DNA from: Bacteroidota bacterium
GTDB lineage: Bacteria > Bacteroidota > Bacteroidia > Palsa-965
Assembly (NCBI GenBank): GCA_013298545.1
Contig: JAAFIA010000010.1
Coordinates: 1 to 64,000, forward strand
Direction: 5' to 3'
DNA length: 64,000 nucleotides
How positions within the stretch are numbered: position 1 is the stretch's first letter; the number at the start of each line of letters is the position of its first letter. Shown here piece by piece: positions 43,410 through 53,156 of the stretch. The translations under genes and the position numbers were made by a program. The notes under the pieces are model-generated. The model worked only from the letters and a program-made list of their open reading frames with translations, was not told where the DNA came from and did not search any database.

Positions 43410-43439
43410 CAAATTTAGAACAAACTTCCTCTTTTCCAA
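43410..43439 (-). promoter_or_regulatory. promoter TTG-N19-TAAATTTG of the 807-aa adhesin
   Basis: A -7 box TAAATTTG (43410-43417) and a -33 TTG (43437-43439) with 19-bp spacing match the consensus. The start codon lies 25 bp downstream of the -7 box. Confidence 0.7.
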
Positions 43440-43546
43440 GTTTTTATTGAATTAAGTAGTAAAAAAAAGTAAACATGCCCTGAAATAGCACAAATTCAAC
43501 TGTTGGTGTTGTAACACCCATTGGCGAGATCAACTGCAAATAAATA

Positions 43547-45229
43547 TTAACCAACTAAAAAACGCCCAATATCCTGCAACAGCACTTCCTGCTCGGCTTT
43601 CGTCAATACCGCATACTGTGCCAACCCGCACCGCTCCCGCAAGGCCAACCACACCCCCAAACGCACCGAATCGCTATACCGATACCGAATATTTTCTACC
43701 GATGCCTCCATCTCCCCAAGCCCCGTCTGCTCACACATCCACAACAATAACGCATGCGCTGCATGTCGCGCCACCAACACGCCATCGGCACGCTTTAAAT
43801 GCAATTCCGCAGCATTAAATTCTTCCTTCCAACTTCCCGAAACAACACCAACGGGCAATGCAACTTCCGCATCCGGCAACTCCTCCGCTTCCTCCAGAAC
43901 AAGTTGCTCCTGCACTTTTCGCGATTGCCGCAACCGATAAAAAATAAACGTACCAACGATCCCCAGAAAAATGAATCCAATGCACAAGAAAAATAAACCC
44001 GACGATTTTTTTTCATCAAACGCATGCTCATCCAAATAATCTGCACTGCTTGATTTTCCGACAGCCGATGGCAATACCTCAAGCGAAAATGCAGGCGTCT
44101 CACGCGTAACATACGTTTGTGTTTGCGGATCGAAATAAACAAAACGCAATCCGGGCAATTGGTACTTTCCTGCTTTTTGAGCAATCACCGTATAACTAAA
44201 TTCTTTACGACCATGTTGCCCACGCAAATCAATGACCGTGTTGTCTTTCACAGTTGGTGCCGAGATTTCAAAATCAGCAGGGAATTTTAATTCAGGGGCA
44301 AACATGGCCAGAAAAAGTCCATCGCCATCAATGCTCACTTTAACGGTAAATCCATCACCCGCATTTACTTTTGCCGCACTAATTTCGGCCATCATGCTAA
44401 ATTGCCCCACATCGCCTTTAAAATCTTCCGGTTTTCCAACTTCTGGATGTGGCAACGCTTCAATAATTGCATTGTCTGTTTCTAAAAGAATATCTTTTCC
44501 GCTTACCGTATAGCTACCATCGGCTTGCTGTATTTTTTCGCGGATGAAGTATTTTCCACTATACGAACGAATGGCCAATAATCCCGGTGTATTTGGATAT
44601 AAAAAATCCCGATGAATCGTAAAAACGCTATACGTCATCCCATCAATCGTTTCTACCGATTCTTCATCAATCTCATCCCAAGGCCCACGCAACAGCCAAA
44701 AATTATTAGCATCTGTCGGCGGTTTGAAATCGGTCATCCGCGCCACCTCGATATCTAAACGCCTGTAAAGTTTTACATCCACCGAAATGCATTCCCCAAC
44801 AATGACTTTTTGTTTGGATGGAACCACACGCATGAAAACATCCTTTCTCAGCGCATCGGCCTTGACGTAGATATGAAGTTCATTGGCGTAAAATGTTTTT
44901 TTACTACTACGCAATGCCGCTGGCTCAATCCGAAATGATCCAACCCGATACGCTTGAAGCGAGTACGTGAAAATATTCCGAACAATACCACGCGCATAAT
45001 CAATGCTCCGATTTTGTGTTTGACCCGCTAATTTAAATCCCGGCAACGATGGTGAGATGTATGTACCATCCAATTCCTCCACAACAACCGTCAACGTAAA
45101 CGATTCGCCCAACCGCACCGTATCATCCGAAATACGCGCATAAATTTTTTGTGCCTGAACGTTCTGCGCAAACAAACACAAAGCAAAAAAAATAAATACG
45201 CTAAATCGCCTCGAGAAAATCATTACCAA
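43547..45229 (-). CDS. batD: BatD, periplasmic aerotolerance protein
   Basis: This 560-aa protein has a signal peptide (FSVFIFFALCLFAQNVQAQ) and two or more BatD (oxygen tolerance) beta domains in the periplasm, with ISDDTVRLGESFTLTVVVEEL at the start and GDGFTVKVSIDGDGLF near residue 300. One transmembrane helix (about 408-428) leads to a cytoplasmic C-terminus with helix-rich residues. BatD belongs to the Bat complex for envelope integrity and oxidative stress resistance in Bacteroidota and Leptospira. The start overlaps the batC stop by 7 bp. It is the last gene of the operon. I see no batE homologue after it. Confidence 0.9.
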   Translation of the reverse strand: MVMIFSRRFSVFIFFALCLFAQNVQAQKIYARISDDTVRLGESFTLTVVVEELDGTYISPSLPGFKLAGQTQNRSIDYARGIVRNIFTYSLQAYRVGSFRIEPAALRSSKKTFYANELHIYVKADALRKDVFMRVVPSKQKVIVGECISVDVKLYRRLDIEVARMTDFKPPTDANNFWLLRGPWDEIDEESVETIDGMTYSVFTIHRDFLYPNTPGLLAIRSYSGKYFIREKIQQADGSYTVSGKDILLETDNAIIEALPHPEVGKPEDFKGDVGQFSMMAEISAAKVNAGDGFTVKVSIDGDGLFLAMFAPELKFPADFEISAPTVKDNTVIDLRGQHGRKEFSYTVIAQKAGKYQLPGLRFVYFDPQTQTYVTRETPAFSLEVLPSAVGKSSSADYLDEHAFDEKKSSGLFFLCIGFIFLGIVGTFIFYRLRQSRKVQEQLVLEEAEELPDAEVALPVGVVSGSWKEEFNAAELHLKRADGVLVARHAAHALLLWMCEQTGLGEMEASVENIRYRYSDSVRLGVWLALRERCGLAQYAVLTKAEQEVLLQDIGRFLVG

Positions 45230-45933
45230 TCCTTTCCATTCGATTTCGGACTGCCACCACTTTTGTTCATGTGCTGCCGTGTTTTTTTCTCCTCCTCGCG
45301 CAAGGCATTCAACATGCGCTCTGCCTCCTCTTTACTCATCTCTTTTTTAGGCTGCTGCTTTTGTTTTTGATCCTGCTTTTTATTGTCCTGCTGCTGTTTT
45401 TGATCCTGCTTTTTCTGATCATTTTCTTTTGGCTTTCCTTTATTGTCCTCTTCATCATTGCCGCCACCTTGCTGCTGTTGTTGTTTCTCTAATTTTTTCT
45501 GCGCATACGCCAAATTATGTCGTGCATCTTCGTCGTTAGGATTTTTGCGCAAGGCTTTTTTATACGATTCAATACTCTCTTCGTATTTTTTTTGCTCCAG
45601 TTGTGTATTGCCCAAATTGTAATTTGTGCGCGCTTCCTCTTCCGGCTTTAAATTTTTGGCCGCTGCCGCACGTTTGTAGGTATTCTCTGCATCTGGAAAA
45701 CGTTTTTGCTTGTACAAGGCATTTCCCAAATTATAACTCGCGGCATTTTTGTCTTCATCTTTTTGCACACCCGCAACATATTTTTTCTCAGCCGCATCAA
45801 AATCGTTTTTCTTGTACAATTCATTTCCCTCCCGCGTATTCGCAAACCGATCGGTCGTGTCCGTTACCTGTTGTGCCAACACATCGGTGCTAAAACACAA
45901 GACCAAAAAAAGCAGAGCTACGAGCTGTTTCAT
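45223..45933 (-). CDS. batC: BatC, TPR protein
   Basis: This 236-aa protein has a signal-like N-terminus (MKQLVALLFLVLCFSTDVLAQ), then three TPR repeats (about residues 35-145: AASYNLGNALYKQKRFPDAENTY, then TNYNLGNTQLEQKKYEESIESY, then ARHNLAYAQKKLEKQ). A Gln/Lys-rich linker (KKQDQKQQQDNKKQDQKQ) and a short basic helix at the end follow. It should sit in the periplasm or on the membrane and link the vWA proteins to BatD. Its start overlaps the batB stop by 4 bp. Confidence 0.88.
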   Translation of the reverse strand: MKQLVALLFLVLCFSTDVLAQQVTDTTDRFANTREGNELYKKNDFDAAEKKYVAGVQKDEDKNAASYNLGNALYKQKRFPDAENTYKRAAAAKNLKPEEEARTNYNLGNTQLEQKKYEESIESYKKALRKNPNDEDARHNLAYAQKKLEKQQQQQGGGNDEEDNKGKPKENDQKKQDQKQQQDNKKQDQKQKQQPKKEMSKEEAERMLNALREEEKKTRQHMNKSGGSPKSNGKDW

Positions 45934-46958
45934 CGTGTAGTTTTTTTAGGTTTTTTTCCGGTAGGAATCAGGGCCTCAAAAACCAATAAAGCCAAGGCCG
46001 CCCACAAGAAATAATAATAAATAGGTTTAAACGAAGTATAACGCCACGTTGTTTTCGACGATTTGGTCAAACTGCGCAAACGATTATACACTTGATCTGT
46101 TCCCATGTCAGCAGCATCCGAATGCGCATAAATACCATCGCCCGCAGCCGCTATTTCTTTCAGCAACGACTCATTCAATTTTGTTGTTATCGTTTGTCCA
46201 TTTTCGTCCTGCTTATCGCCGGTGCGTGTTCCTTCCGAATCGAATTGCGGAATCGTTGCACCCGTTGTTGATCCAATACCAATGGTACAAACCACCACCC
46301 CTTTTGCGCGCGCCCGTTCTGCTGCTTCAACCGCACCTTTTTCAAAATCCTCACCATCCGTTACCACCACAATTGCACGACCATGTTTCTCTTTCGGATC
46401 GTCCAGCTCATCAAACGAAAGCATGGCCTGATCGATTGCTGCTGCAACATTGGTGCCTTGCAACGAAATCATATCAGGCGTCATCGACTCAATTAACATT
46501 TGCGCCGCACCAATATCATTTGTTAGCGGCAATTGCGTGTAAGCATCGCCCGCAAAAGCAACCAAACCAAACCGATCGCCATCCAAGCGATTCGTCAAAC
46601 TCGTCAACGCCATCCGCGAACGCTCAAAACGATTTGGTTTTAAATCATCAGCCAGCATCGAATTCGAGACATCAAAAGCCACCATCAAATCAATGCCCGT
46701 AATTTTTACCGGTTCACGACCGCCCGGAATTTGTGGGCCAGCCGCCGCAATTGTCAGCAAGACCAAGGCCAGCGAAATCGCAATCATACGAATCAATCCC
46801 AATGCCGTTGAGCGACCATGAATCAAACGTCCCAACATGGCCGAATCAGCAAACAACAGCAATTTTTTTTCACGCGCAGTTCGAGCCATGAACCAAATCA
46901 AGGCCGGAATGCCTGCAACCGCAAGCAACAAGAGTAGGTATGGACGTTCAAACTCCAT
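45930..46958 (-). CDS. batB: BatB, membrane vWA protein
   Basis: This 342-aa protein has two N-terminal transmembrane segments (ERPYLLLLLAVAGIPALIWFM and IAISLALVLLTIAAAGP), a vWA domain (about 85-290) with the MIDAS FDVSNSM, and a C-terminal helix (YFLWAALALLVFEALIP). It should bind Mg2+ and pair with BatA in the inner membrane. One bp separates its start from the batA stop. Confidence 0.92.
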   Translation of the reverse strand: MEFERPYLLLLLAVAGIPALIWFMARTAREKKLLLFADSAMLGRLIHGRSTALGLIRMIAISLALVLLTIAAAGPQIPGGREPVKITGIDLMVAFDVSNSMLADDLKPNRFERSRMALTSLTNRLDGDRFGLVAFAGDAYTQLPLTNDIGAAQMLIESMTPDMISLQGTNVAAAIDQAMLSFDELDDPKEKHGRAIVVVTDGEDFEKGAVEAAERARAKGVVVCTIGIGSTTGATIPQFDSEGTRTGDKQDENGQTITTKLNESLLKEIAAAGDGIYAHSDAADMGTDQVYNRLRSLTKSSKTTWRYTSFKPIYYYFLWAALALLVFEALIPTGKKPKKTTR

Positions 46959-47966
46959 TTATTCCACGCGATTAAAAACAGTATAACGCAATGTTGATTC
47001 AAGGAGTAAAATAATAATTGCGGCAAGCAACAACGGTAAAAAATCTTCTTTTCGTTGCTCCGATTGTTTTCCTTCAATCGCAGTTTTTTCTAAACGATCA
47101 ATCTCGTCGTAAATCGCTTCCAAACTTTTTAAATCCACCGCACGGAAATACTTCCCACCCGTTTCTTTTGAAATTTCGATCAAGGTTTCTTCGTCAATAT
47201 CCGTTTGCCGATAGGTATTGGTCCATGAACCATCTGGATTACGACTCTGCGGTTGCAATGATTTTCCGTAACCACCTACACCAATCGAATAGACTTTGAT
47301 GTTGTATGTCTTCGCCAAACGACCAGCATCTAAGGGCGAAATAAAACCCGAATTATTTTCCCCATCCGTTAACAATACCACCACACGACTTTTTGCTTTG
47401 CTGTCTTTCAGCCGTTCTACTGCTTTGGCCAATCCCAATCCAATCGCTGTGCCCGAATTTAATTCGCCAATCTGAATGCTGTCAATCATTCCACCCAATG
47501 CCGAATGATCGGCTGTGAGCGGACAAAGCGTAAACGTTTCACCACTAAAAATAACCATACCAATCCGATCATTGAAACGCGTATTCACAAAATTGATCGC
47601 TGTTTTTTTAGCTGCTTCTAAACGGTTTGGTTTAAAATCATTCGCATTCATACTCGGCGAAACGTCCATGCTCAACATAATATCAATCCCATCTTTGCGA
47701 ATGCGTTTCCATCCCAACTTCGATTGTGGTCGCGCCAGTGCCGTAATCACCAAGGCCAACACCAGCATTTTTAATACAAATGGAATGTGTCGCAGACGCG
47801 CACGCGGAGGTGTTGGAAGTCCTTGCAAGAAACGCAATGCCGATAAACTCACAACAGGTCGCCGCTGCATCACCACAAAAATGTAAACCGCTATACACAA
47901 CGGTATCAGCAGCAAGAACCAAAAGGCCCACGGATAAACAAAACTTATGTTCGCCCACCAGTTCAT
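46959..47966 (-). CDS. batA: BatA, membrane vWA protein
   Basis: This 335-aa protein starts with two membrane segments (AFWFLLLIPLCIAVYIFVV and LKMLVLALVITALA), then a vWA domain (about 90-300) with the MIDAS MDVSPSM and LLTDGENNSG, and a C-terminal membrane helix (FLPLLLAAIIILLLES). It is the usual partner of BatB. A 4-bp overlap joins it to the upstream 323-aa gene. Confidence 0.93.
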   Translation of the reverse strand: MNWWANISFVYPWAFWFLLLIPLCIAVYIFVVMQRRPVVSLSALRFLQGLPTPPRARLRHIPFVLKMLVLALVITALARPQSKLGWKRIRKDGIDIMLSMDVSPSMNANDFKPNRLEAAKKTAINFVNTRFNDRIGMVIFSGETFTLCPLTADHSALGGMIDSIQIGELNSGTAIGLGLAKAVERLKDSKAKSRVVVLLTDGENNSGFISPLDAGRLAKTYNIKVYSIGVGGYGKSLQPQSRNPDGSWTNTYRQTDIDEETLIEISKETGGKYFRAVDLKSLEAIYDEIDRLEKTAIEGKQSEQRKEDFLPLLLAAIIILLLESTLRYTVFNRVE

Positions 47967-48934
47967 GATACAACAGGATTAACAGGTGGTAAAATAGGAA
48001 TGGTGCGCTCCACAAACTGAATCGCTAAATTCAAACTCACTTCATTCTCCTCTTTCGTCGGAATTTCTTTGGCAAACTTCACCATGTCGGCAACCCGCAA
48101 AACACGCTGCAAATAAAGCACCTGACTTTCATCCGCTTTCAACCGCCGCAAAGTATGAACCAATTCGTATGTTGTTTGCTCAAGTGCATTCACATGCCAA
48201 CGCAGCGCCACATATTCGCGCAAAATTTCAGCTAGCTGTGTATGATATGTTTTTAAATCGCCCTTTTCCCACGGACGTTCCACACGCATGCGTTGCAAGG
48301 CTTCGAGTGCTTGCTCATGTGGCAATAAAACGCGCGCCGGCACAATCGGAACCTGTTGTCGGTTTTTATATTTCTTAAACGCACGGTAAATGATAAAACC
48401 CAACAAGGTCAAGACACACAAGCCACCACCAATCCAATACCACAAGCTGTAATCGGGCGGAAGAGGGGGCGGTGGCGGAACCTCTGCAATTGTCTTAATA
48501 TCCTTGATCGGAAGCGTTGTATCAACCGGAACTGTTTGCACCCGCAATTCGAGCGGCTGCGAATACACCGTGTCTTGATCTACAATAAACCGAATTGCCG
48601 GAATCTGATAAACACCCGAATCAAAAGAAGTAATCGTGAATGCTTGCGTTTGCTCATACAACACACTGTTGCGATCCACCAAGTTATTTTTAATCGAGTC
48701 GCCCGAAATTTTCTCGATGCCGTACGCCAAACTATCTTTCAATACTGGCCAATTCACCACCGATTTTTGCGAACCCTCGCGGTACAACAATTTTAAATTC
48801 AGTTTCGTCTGCTCCCCAATTTTAATTTCTTTTTTATCCAACGTAGCTTCCGCTTCCACGCGCACCTGCCCGCGCACATCGCTCGAAAACAGCAACGCGC
48901 TCAACACAAACAGCATGGAGAAGATACGATTCAT
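47963..48934 (-). CDS. BatD-like membrane protein of the Bat operon, 323 aa
   Basis: A signal peptide (MNRIFSMLFVLSALLFSSDVRG) is followed by a periplasmic beta domain (about 25-135) resembling half of a BatD domain (ATLDKKEIKIGEQTKLNLKLL). A proline stretch and a transmembrane helix (WYWIGGGLCVLTLLGFIIY) come next, and then a cytoplasmic helical domain (about 205-320) of the DUF4381 type. This gene lies between DUF58 and batA in many Bat operons, where a DUF4381-type membrane protein is usual. The family name is inferred from position and layout. Its start lies 4 bp from the DUF58 stop. Confidence 0.75.
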   Translation of the reverse strand: MNRIFSMLFVLSALLFSSDVRGQVRVEAEATLDKKEIKIGEQTKLNLKLLYREGSQKSVVNWPVLKDSLAYGIEKISGDSIKNNLVDRNSVLYEQTQAFTITSFDSGVYQIPAIRFIVDQDTVYSQPLELRVQTVPVDTTLPIKDIKTIAEVPPPPPLPPDYSLWYWIGGGLCVLTLLGFIIYRAFKKYKNRQQVPIVPARVLLPHEQALEALQRMRVERPWEKGDLKTYHTQLAEILREYVALRWHVNALEQTTYELVHTLRRLKADESQVLYLQRVLRVADMVKFAKEIPTKEENEVSLNLAIQFVERTIPILPPVNPVVS

Positions 48935-48937
48935 CGG

Positions 48938-49813
48938 CTAGACACGTTTTTCGCGTTTACGGAAAAAAGACGACAAGGCCGGAACATACGATTGCCCCGT
49001 TAAAATCTGCGTTACATCCACACCACATTTACGAAACGTATCGTCCAACCACAATTTATGCATGCGCGAAGTACGCTCGTACGCCTTACGCACATTCGGA
49101 TCTGAAGTATCAATCCATTGCGTAAGACCCGATTCCTCATCAACCATTTCTACCAAACCAATATCTGGCAACGCAAGCTCCCGCTGATCTTGAATGTGTA
49201 TGGCCACCACATCGTGCCGTTTATTGGCCACACGAAGCGTATCTTCAAAATTGCCCGCTAAAAAATCGGAAATGATAAATGCCGTACACCGATGTTTCAC
49301 CGCATTCGTACAATATGTAATCGCTGCATTCAAATCTGTTCCACGGCTCGTTGGTTGAAATTCCAACAATTCCCGAATGATGCGCAAAATATGCGGCTTT
49401 CCTTTTTTCGGCGCAATGAATTTCTCCACCTTATCGCTGAAAAAAATCACACCCGCTTTATCGTTATTCGTCAATGCAGAGAAGGCCAGCACCGCACAAA
49501 TCTCTGTAATCAAATCGCGCTTACTTTGTCCACGCGTTCCAAAACTTCCCGATTGGCTCACATCTACCAACAGCATCACCGTCAACTCACGTTCCTCTTG
49601 AAAAACTTTCACATACGGATGATTGAAACGCGCTGTTACATTCCAATCAATCGTTCGCACCTCGTCGCCCGGTTGGTATTCTCGCACCTCGCTAAACGTC
49701 ATGCCACGCCCTTTAAACGCACTGTGGTATTCGCCCGAGAAAACCTGATTGGTCAACCCTCGAGTTTTTAACTCAATGCGCCGGACTTTTTTTAGCAGTT
49801 CGCTCGTTTCCAA
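48938..49813 (-). CDS. DUF58 protein (vWA-like) of the MoxR-Bat operon
   Basis: This 291-aa protein has the DUF58 signature GDEVRTIDWNVTAR (about 50-63) and a vWA-like fold after it, with the LLVDVSQSGSFGT strand. It works with the MoxR ATPase as a metal-binding chaperone partner. It is preceded by moxR (30-bp gap) and followed closely by the BatD-like gene. Confidence 0.92.
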   Translation of the reverse strand: METSELLKKVRRIELKTRGLTNQVFSGEYHSAFKGRGMTFSEVREYQPGDEVRTIDWNVTARFNHPYVKVFQEERELTVMLLVDVSQSGSFGTRGQSKRDLITEICAVLAFSALTNNDKAGVIFFSDKVEKFIAPKKGKPHILRIIRELLEFQPTSRGTDLNAAITYCTNAVKHRCTAFIISDFLAGNFEDTLRVANKRHDVVAIHIQDQRELALPDIGLVEMVDEESGLTQWIDTSDPNVRKAYERTSRMHKLWLDDTFRKCGVDVTQILTGQSYVPALSSFFRKREKRV

Positions 49814-49842
49814 AATCAGGAAGTGTGTAGATGAAAATTAAA

Positions 49843-50832
49843 TTAAGGAACTTGAACCACGCTAAGAATATCGTGGATCATGTGTTCGCTCGTAATATTT
49901 TCTGCTTCTGCTTCGTAAGTAATGCCAATACGATGACGCATCACATCATAACACACCGCCCGTACATCTTCAGGAATCACAAAGCCGCGATGTTGCAAAA
50001 ACGCATACGCTTTCGCAGCTAAAGCAAGATTGATACTAGCACGCGGCGATCCTCCAAACGAAATGAGTGGCTGTAATTTATTCAAACGATATTCTTGCGG
50101 AAAACGACTTGCAAAAACAATGTCAACGATATACCGTTCAATTTTTTCATCCAAATAAACATCGCGCACAATGTTGCGCGCACGTAAAATATCGTTTGTC
50201 GTAACAACCGGTTTGATTTTTGGAATATCTGCTGAAAGTTGTTGGCGAATAATTTTTTGTTCCTCCTCGCGGCTCGGATATTTAATGACCGTCTTCAACA
50301 TAAACCGATCCACTTGCGCTTCCGGCAACGGATACGTTCCTTCTTGTTCTACCGGATTCATTGTTGCCAACACCAAAAACGGTTCAGGCAATTTAAATGT
50401 CTGTTCGCCAATGGTAACTTGCCGCTCTTGCATCGCTTCGAGCAAGGCACTCTGCACCTTTGCTGGCGCACGGTTAATCTCATCGGCCAAAACCAAATTG
50501 GCAAAAATGGGTCCCTGACGCACCGTAAACGCCTCTTGTTTTTGGCTATAAATCATGGTGCCAACAACATCGGCAGGAAGCAAATCCGGCGTAAACTGAA
50601 TGCGACTAAATTTCGCCTCAATCGCCGAAGCCAACGATTTTACCGCAAGTGTTTTGGCCAGCCCCGGAACACCTTCAAGTAAAATATGTCCGTTAGAAAG
50701 CAAGGCAATCAGCAAACGCTCAATCATGGGCTTTTGACCCACAATGACTTGATCCAGTTCGTTATGAATACGTTCAATAAATGCACTTTCCTCTTTGATG
50801 CGCTCGTTCAGCGCTTGAATGTCGATGGCCAT
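49843..50832 (-). CDS. MoxR-family AAA+ ATPase
   Basis: This 329-aa protein carries Walker A GVPGLAKT (about residue 56), Walker B VLADEINRAP and the sensor/arginine segment NPVEQEGTYPLPEAQ, all hallmarks of the MoxR/RavA clade. It has the C-terminal lid domain. MoxR ATPases act as chaperones for vWA proteins, matching the downstream DUF58, BatA and BatB. It is the first gene of the operon, with a -7 box TACCTTTG 20 bp upstream. Confidence 0.95.
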   Translation of the reverse strand: MAIDIQALNERIKEESAFIERIHNELDQVIVGQKPMIERLLIALLSNGHILLEGVPGLAKTLAVKSLASAIEAKFSRIQFTPDLLPADVVGTMIYSQKQEAFTVRQGPIFANLVLADEINRAPAKVQSALLEAMQERQVTIGEQTFKLPEPFLVLATMNPVEQEGTYPLPEAQVDRFMLKTVIKYPSREEEQKIIRQQLSADIPKIKPVVTTNDILRARNIVRDVYLDEKIERYIVDIVFASRFPQEYRLNKLQPLISFGGSPRASINLALAAKAYAFLQHRGFVIPEDVRAVCYDVMRHRIGITYEAEAENITSEHMIHDILSVVQVP

Positions 50833-50852
50833 AGGAGAATATTGGATTCAGG

Positions 50853-50860
50853 CAAAGGTA
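50853..50860 (-). promoter_or_regulatory. -7 promoter box of the moxR-bat operon (TACCTTTG)
   Basis: A perfect TAnnTTTG box on the minus strand, 20 bp upstream of ATG 50832. It probably drives the whole operon to batD. Confidence 0.65.
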
Positions 50861-51012
50861 ATGCACCCACCCGCGCAACCGCCGCCCACGCTGTAAAAAA
50901 ATGTTAAGGTGCATTTGTTGATACAAGACAAGCCATAATCGTTAGTGAGGACTTTATGTCAAATCACCCGCCAATCTGGTTTATCTGCCTATTTTAGAGC
51001 CAAAATAAACCC

Positions 51013-52092
51013 ATGCGAACCCTCTTTTTTTTACTCCTTTTAACGAGCAACCTCCGCGCACAGACATTGAAAGATGCTGCAAGCACAAACATAAAAACAA
51101 TAGCACATTACCGCAGTCAAGTTTCTTCCGAAACCAATGAACTGGAAAAAACGCTAATCGAATCCGTTGCTTACAACAAGGATGGAAAGTTAATCGAACG
51201 AACACTCCATCTCAAAGGCGTTCGCTGGACAACCTCATTTGATCCATCAGGAAAAATTAAAACACAAGCCACTTGGTATCAAAACGAAAACCAGATTTGG
51301 GAACGCACAGACTCCCTCGTTTGGTTTTACGACGAGTTGAAAAATGGGTACACGCATTATCCCTCAAAAGCAAAGACCGTTTTTTCGTACACTAAAAACA
51401 AGCAACTGATTTCCAAAGTAACAACGCTCGAAAATGGTAATGAAGACGAACGTTACACCTGCGGTTATGATGCACAAAAACGAATGCTCTGGGAAGAAAC
51501 AAGAAAAAATCAAGCTTGGCTCGATTCAAGCATTTGGTCGTACAAAAATGGTTTGGCGTATAAAAAAACAACATGGGCATTGCCCAGCGACGAATACAGC
51601 ATCGAAGTCTATAATCAAGAGATGAATTTAATAAGCCTCAAAAACTATAAACGCAAGAACGAAGACCCAACAAGTTTTGTAGCACAAGCAGATAGTTTGA
51701 TTTATAAGTACGATAAGCAAAATAAATGCATCAAAGCAACCCTGTATGTCGATTTGACCAAACAAGCCTCAGCGTATGTTTTTGATGCCATCATGCCTTT
51801 TGAGCGATCAACACGTTTTGCGTATGATGAAAAAGGAAATGTTATTTTAATGCAAGATAGTGCTGTCAATAGTATTGTTCCCGATTGGCATTGGACCATC
51901 ATGGAAACAAAATACAGATACGACAACAACGGAAATGTGATCGAAGAAATGATGACAGATACGCCAAGTCAATTGAATTTTAGGGACGCATACACGTATA
52001 ATGACCAAGGCGATTTAATCGAACACAATACATATACCGATATGGGAGAATTGCTTGTGAAAAATGAATACAGCTATGTATATCACGAGTGA
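51013..52092 (+). CDS. secreted YD/RHS-repeat protein, 359 aa
   Basis: A signal peptide (MRTLFFLLLLTSNLRAQ) is followed by a long series of beta-hairpin units in YD-repeat style: FAYDEKGNVI, YRYDNNGNVIEEM and YTYNDQGDLIEHN, about every 22-30 residues, with weaker ones earlier. YD/RHS repeats build shell-like barrels. The protein has no toxin domain or T9SS tail, so it is probably periplasmic or outer-membrane bound. It is alone on the plus strand between two divergent minus-strand genes. No family beyond YD repeats was recognised. Confidence 0.75.
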   Translation: MRTLFFLLLLTSNLRAQTLKDAASTNIKTIAHYRSQVSSETNELEKTLIESVAYNKDGKLIERTLHLKGVRWTTSFDPSGKIKTQATWYQNENQIWERTDSLVWFYDELKNGYTHYPSKAKTVFSYTKNKQLISKVTTLENGNEDERYTCGYDAQKRMLWEETRKNQAWLDSSIWSYKNGLAYKKTTWALPSDEYSIEVYNQEMNLISLKNYKRKNEDPTSFVAQADSLIYKYDKQNKCIKATLYVDLTKQASAYVFDAIMPFERSTRFAYDEKGNVILMQDSAVNSIVPDWHWTIMETKYRYDNNGNVIEEMMTDTPSQLNFRDAYTYNDQGDLIEHNTYTDMGELLVKNEYSYVYHE

Positions 52093-52095
52093 TTT

Positions 52096-52197
52096 TTATA
52101 ATCTCTGAGGCGCAATTTTCTCCGACTTTTTCTTCTCTTCGTCCTTTTTTTTGATGCGCGCTTTTAGCGTTGTGCCATTTTTAATATTCTGATTCAT
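52096..52197 (-). CDS. small basic ORF, 33 aa (tentative)
   Basis: Too short for the track. It encodes a lysine-rich peptide (for example KKKDEEKKKSEKI) starting at ATG 52197. It lies in the 200-bp gap (52,093-52,292) that otherwise holds no gene, downstream of the OMP gene on the same strand. Composition gives weak support only. Confidence 0.25.
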   Translation of the reverse strand: MNQNIKNGTTLKARIKKKDEEKKKSEKIAPQRL

Positions 52198-52292
52198 TTG
52201 GAATCGTCTAAAACATACATTTAAGTATATGTAGGCTTCGTAATCAAAGGATAAAACTTAAGCAGGCTCTTACTTGGTTTTCAACTACAAAC

Positions 52293-53060
52293 TCACACGT
52301 TACTTCTTTTTTTAATGCGCTGATTCATTTGAATATAAAGGCCAGCACCCACCACAATATTGGAATAATCAACGTTTGAATTATTGACTAATGCTTGCTG
52401 TAGCCCAACTTGAGCCATTGCTTTTATATGTTTGTAACCAACACGTATGAAACACATAGGCTCGTATAAAAAATCATTCGTAAAACCTTTGTACTCCAAC
52501 ATCGAAATACGAAACGCAACACCATAGTCAACATGACGCGAATTTCGGCCAATGGCGGGTTGAAGGAAATACCGATTACTAAGCCCAATGCGCCTGATCC
52601 TTTCCTCGATCGTTTTTTGATAATCTGTATATTGTATATAATTTATCCTACTCCATGTGCTTTTTTGCGAAGCAAATCCAATACCTCCATAGACTTCAAA
52701 ACAAAACCGCTCATCTATGACTGTCGAATAACCACTAGCAAGCTCTAAATCACGAAAAGCAGTTCCACTTTCGATCAGTTGATAATGGACTCCATTGTTG
52801 CTGAGTAGAATGGTCGAATCAATGTTGAACTTGCCCCTGTAAGATCCTGTTAAGGATACAGCCCAATGATCGGTTAGCGCGTATGCAGCATGCCCTTCAA
52901 TGCCAGCATCAGAAAAATTGAATGAAATTTCAAAATCATGTTTGTGTTCAAAGAAAGCAACTTTCTGAGTTGTTCTTAGCCATGGACGATTTTGTGCCAT
53001 TGCCCAACTAGGTATAAAAAGAGCTAGAATAAGCCCAAGTTTAAGATATAGTTTACGCAT
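52293..53060 (-). CDS. outer-membrane-protein-like, 255 aa
   Basis: The signal peptide MRKLYLKLGLILALFIPSWAMAQ is followed by alternating amphipathic strands: GHAAYALTDHWAVSLTGSYRG, CFEVYGGIGFAS, VDYGVAFRISML and NIVVGAGLYIQMN, consistent with an eight-stranded beta-barrel of the OmpA-like outer-membrane type. No family could be named. No T9SS tail. It starts 57 bp from the divergent truA. Confidence 0.65.
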   Translation of the reverse strand: MRKLYLKLGLILALFIPSWAMAQNRPWLRTTQKVAFFEHKHDFEISFNFSDAGIEGHAAYALTDHWAVSLTGSYRGKFNIDSTILLSNNGVHYQLIESGTAFRDLELASGYSTVIDERFCFEVYGGIGFASQKSTWSRINYIQYTDYQKTIEERIRRIGLSNRYFLQPAIGRNSRHVDYGVAFRISMLEYKGFTNDFLYEPMCFIRVGYKHIKAMAQVGLQQALVNNSNVDYSNIVVGAGLYIQMNQRIKKRSNV

Positions 53061-53134
53061 CTGCTAGTGTATTAGTACTCAGCAATAAAACAGTTTAGCA
53101 AAACAATTGTTTACACATTGCAAAAACAAGTCTG

Positions 53135-53142
53135 TATCTTTG
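53135..53142 (+). promoter_or_regulatory. -7 promoter box of truA (TATCTTTG)
   Basis: A TAnnTTTG box 14 bp before ATG 53157. It overlaps the first codons of the track ORF (start 53118), so that longer start cannot be used. Confidence 0.65.
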
Positions 53143-53156
53143 CATCCTATTTGCAA

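Noticed and set aside
51013-52092. RHS toxin
   Set aside because: The protein has YD-like repeats and a signal peptide but no toxin C-terminus, core DPxGx18DPxG motif or immunity gene.
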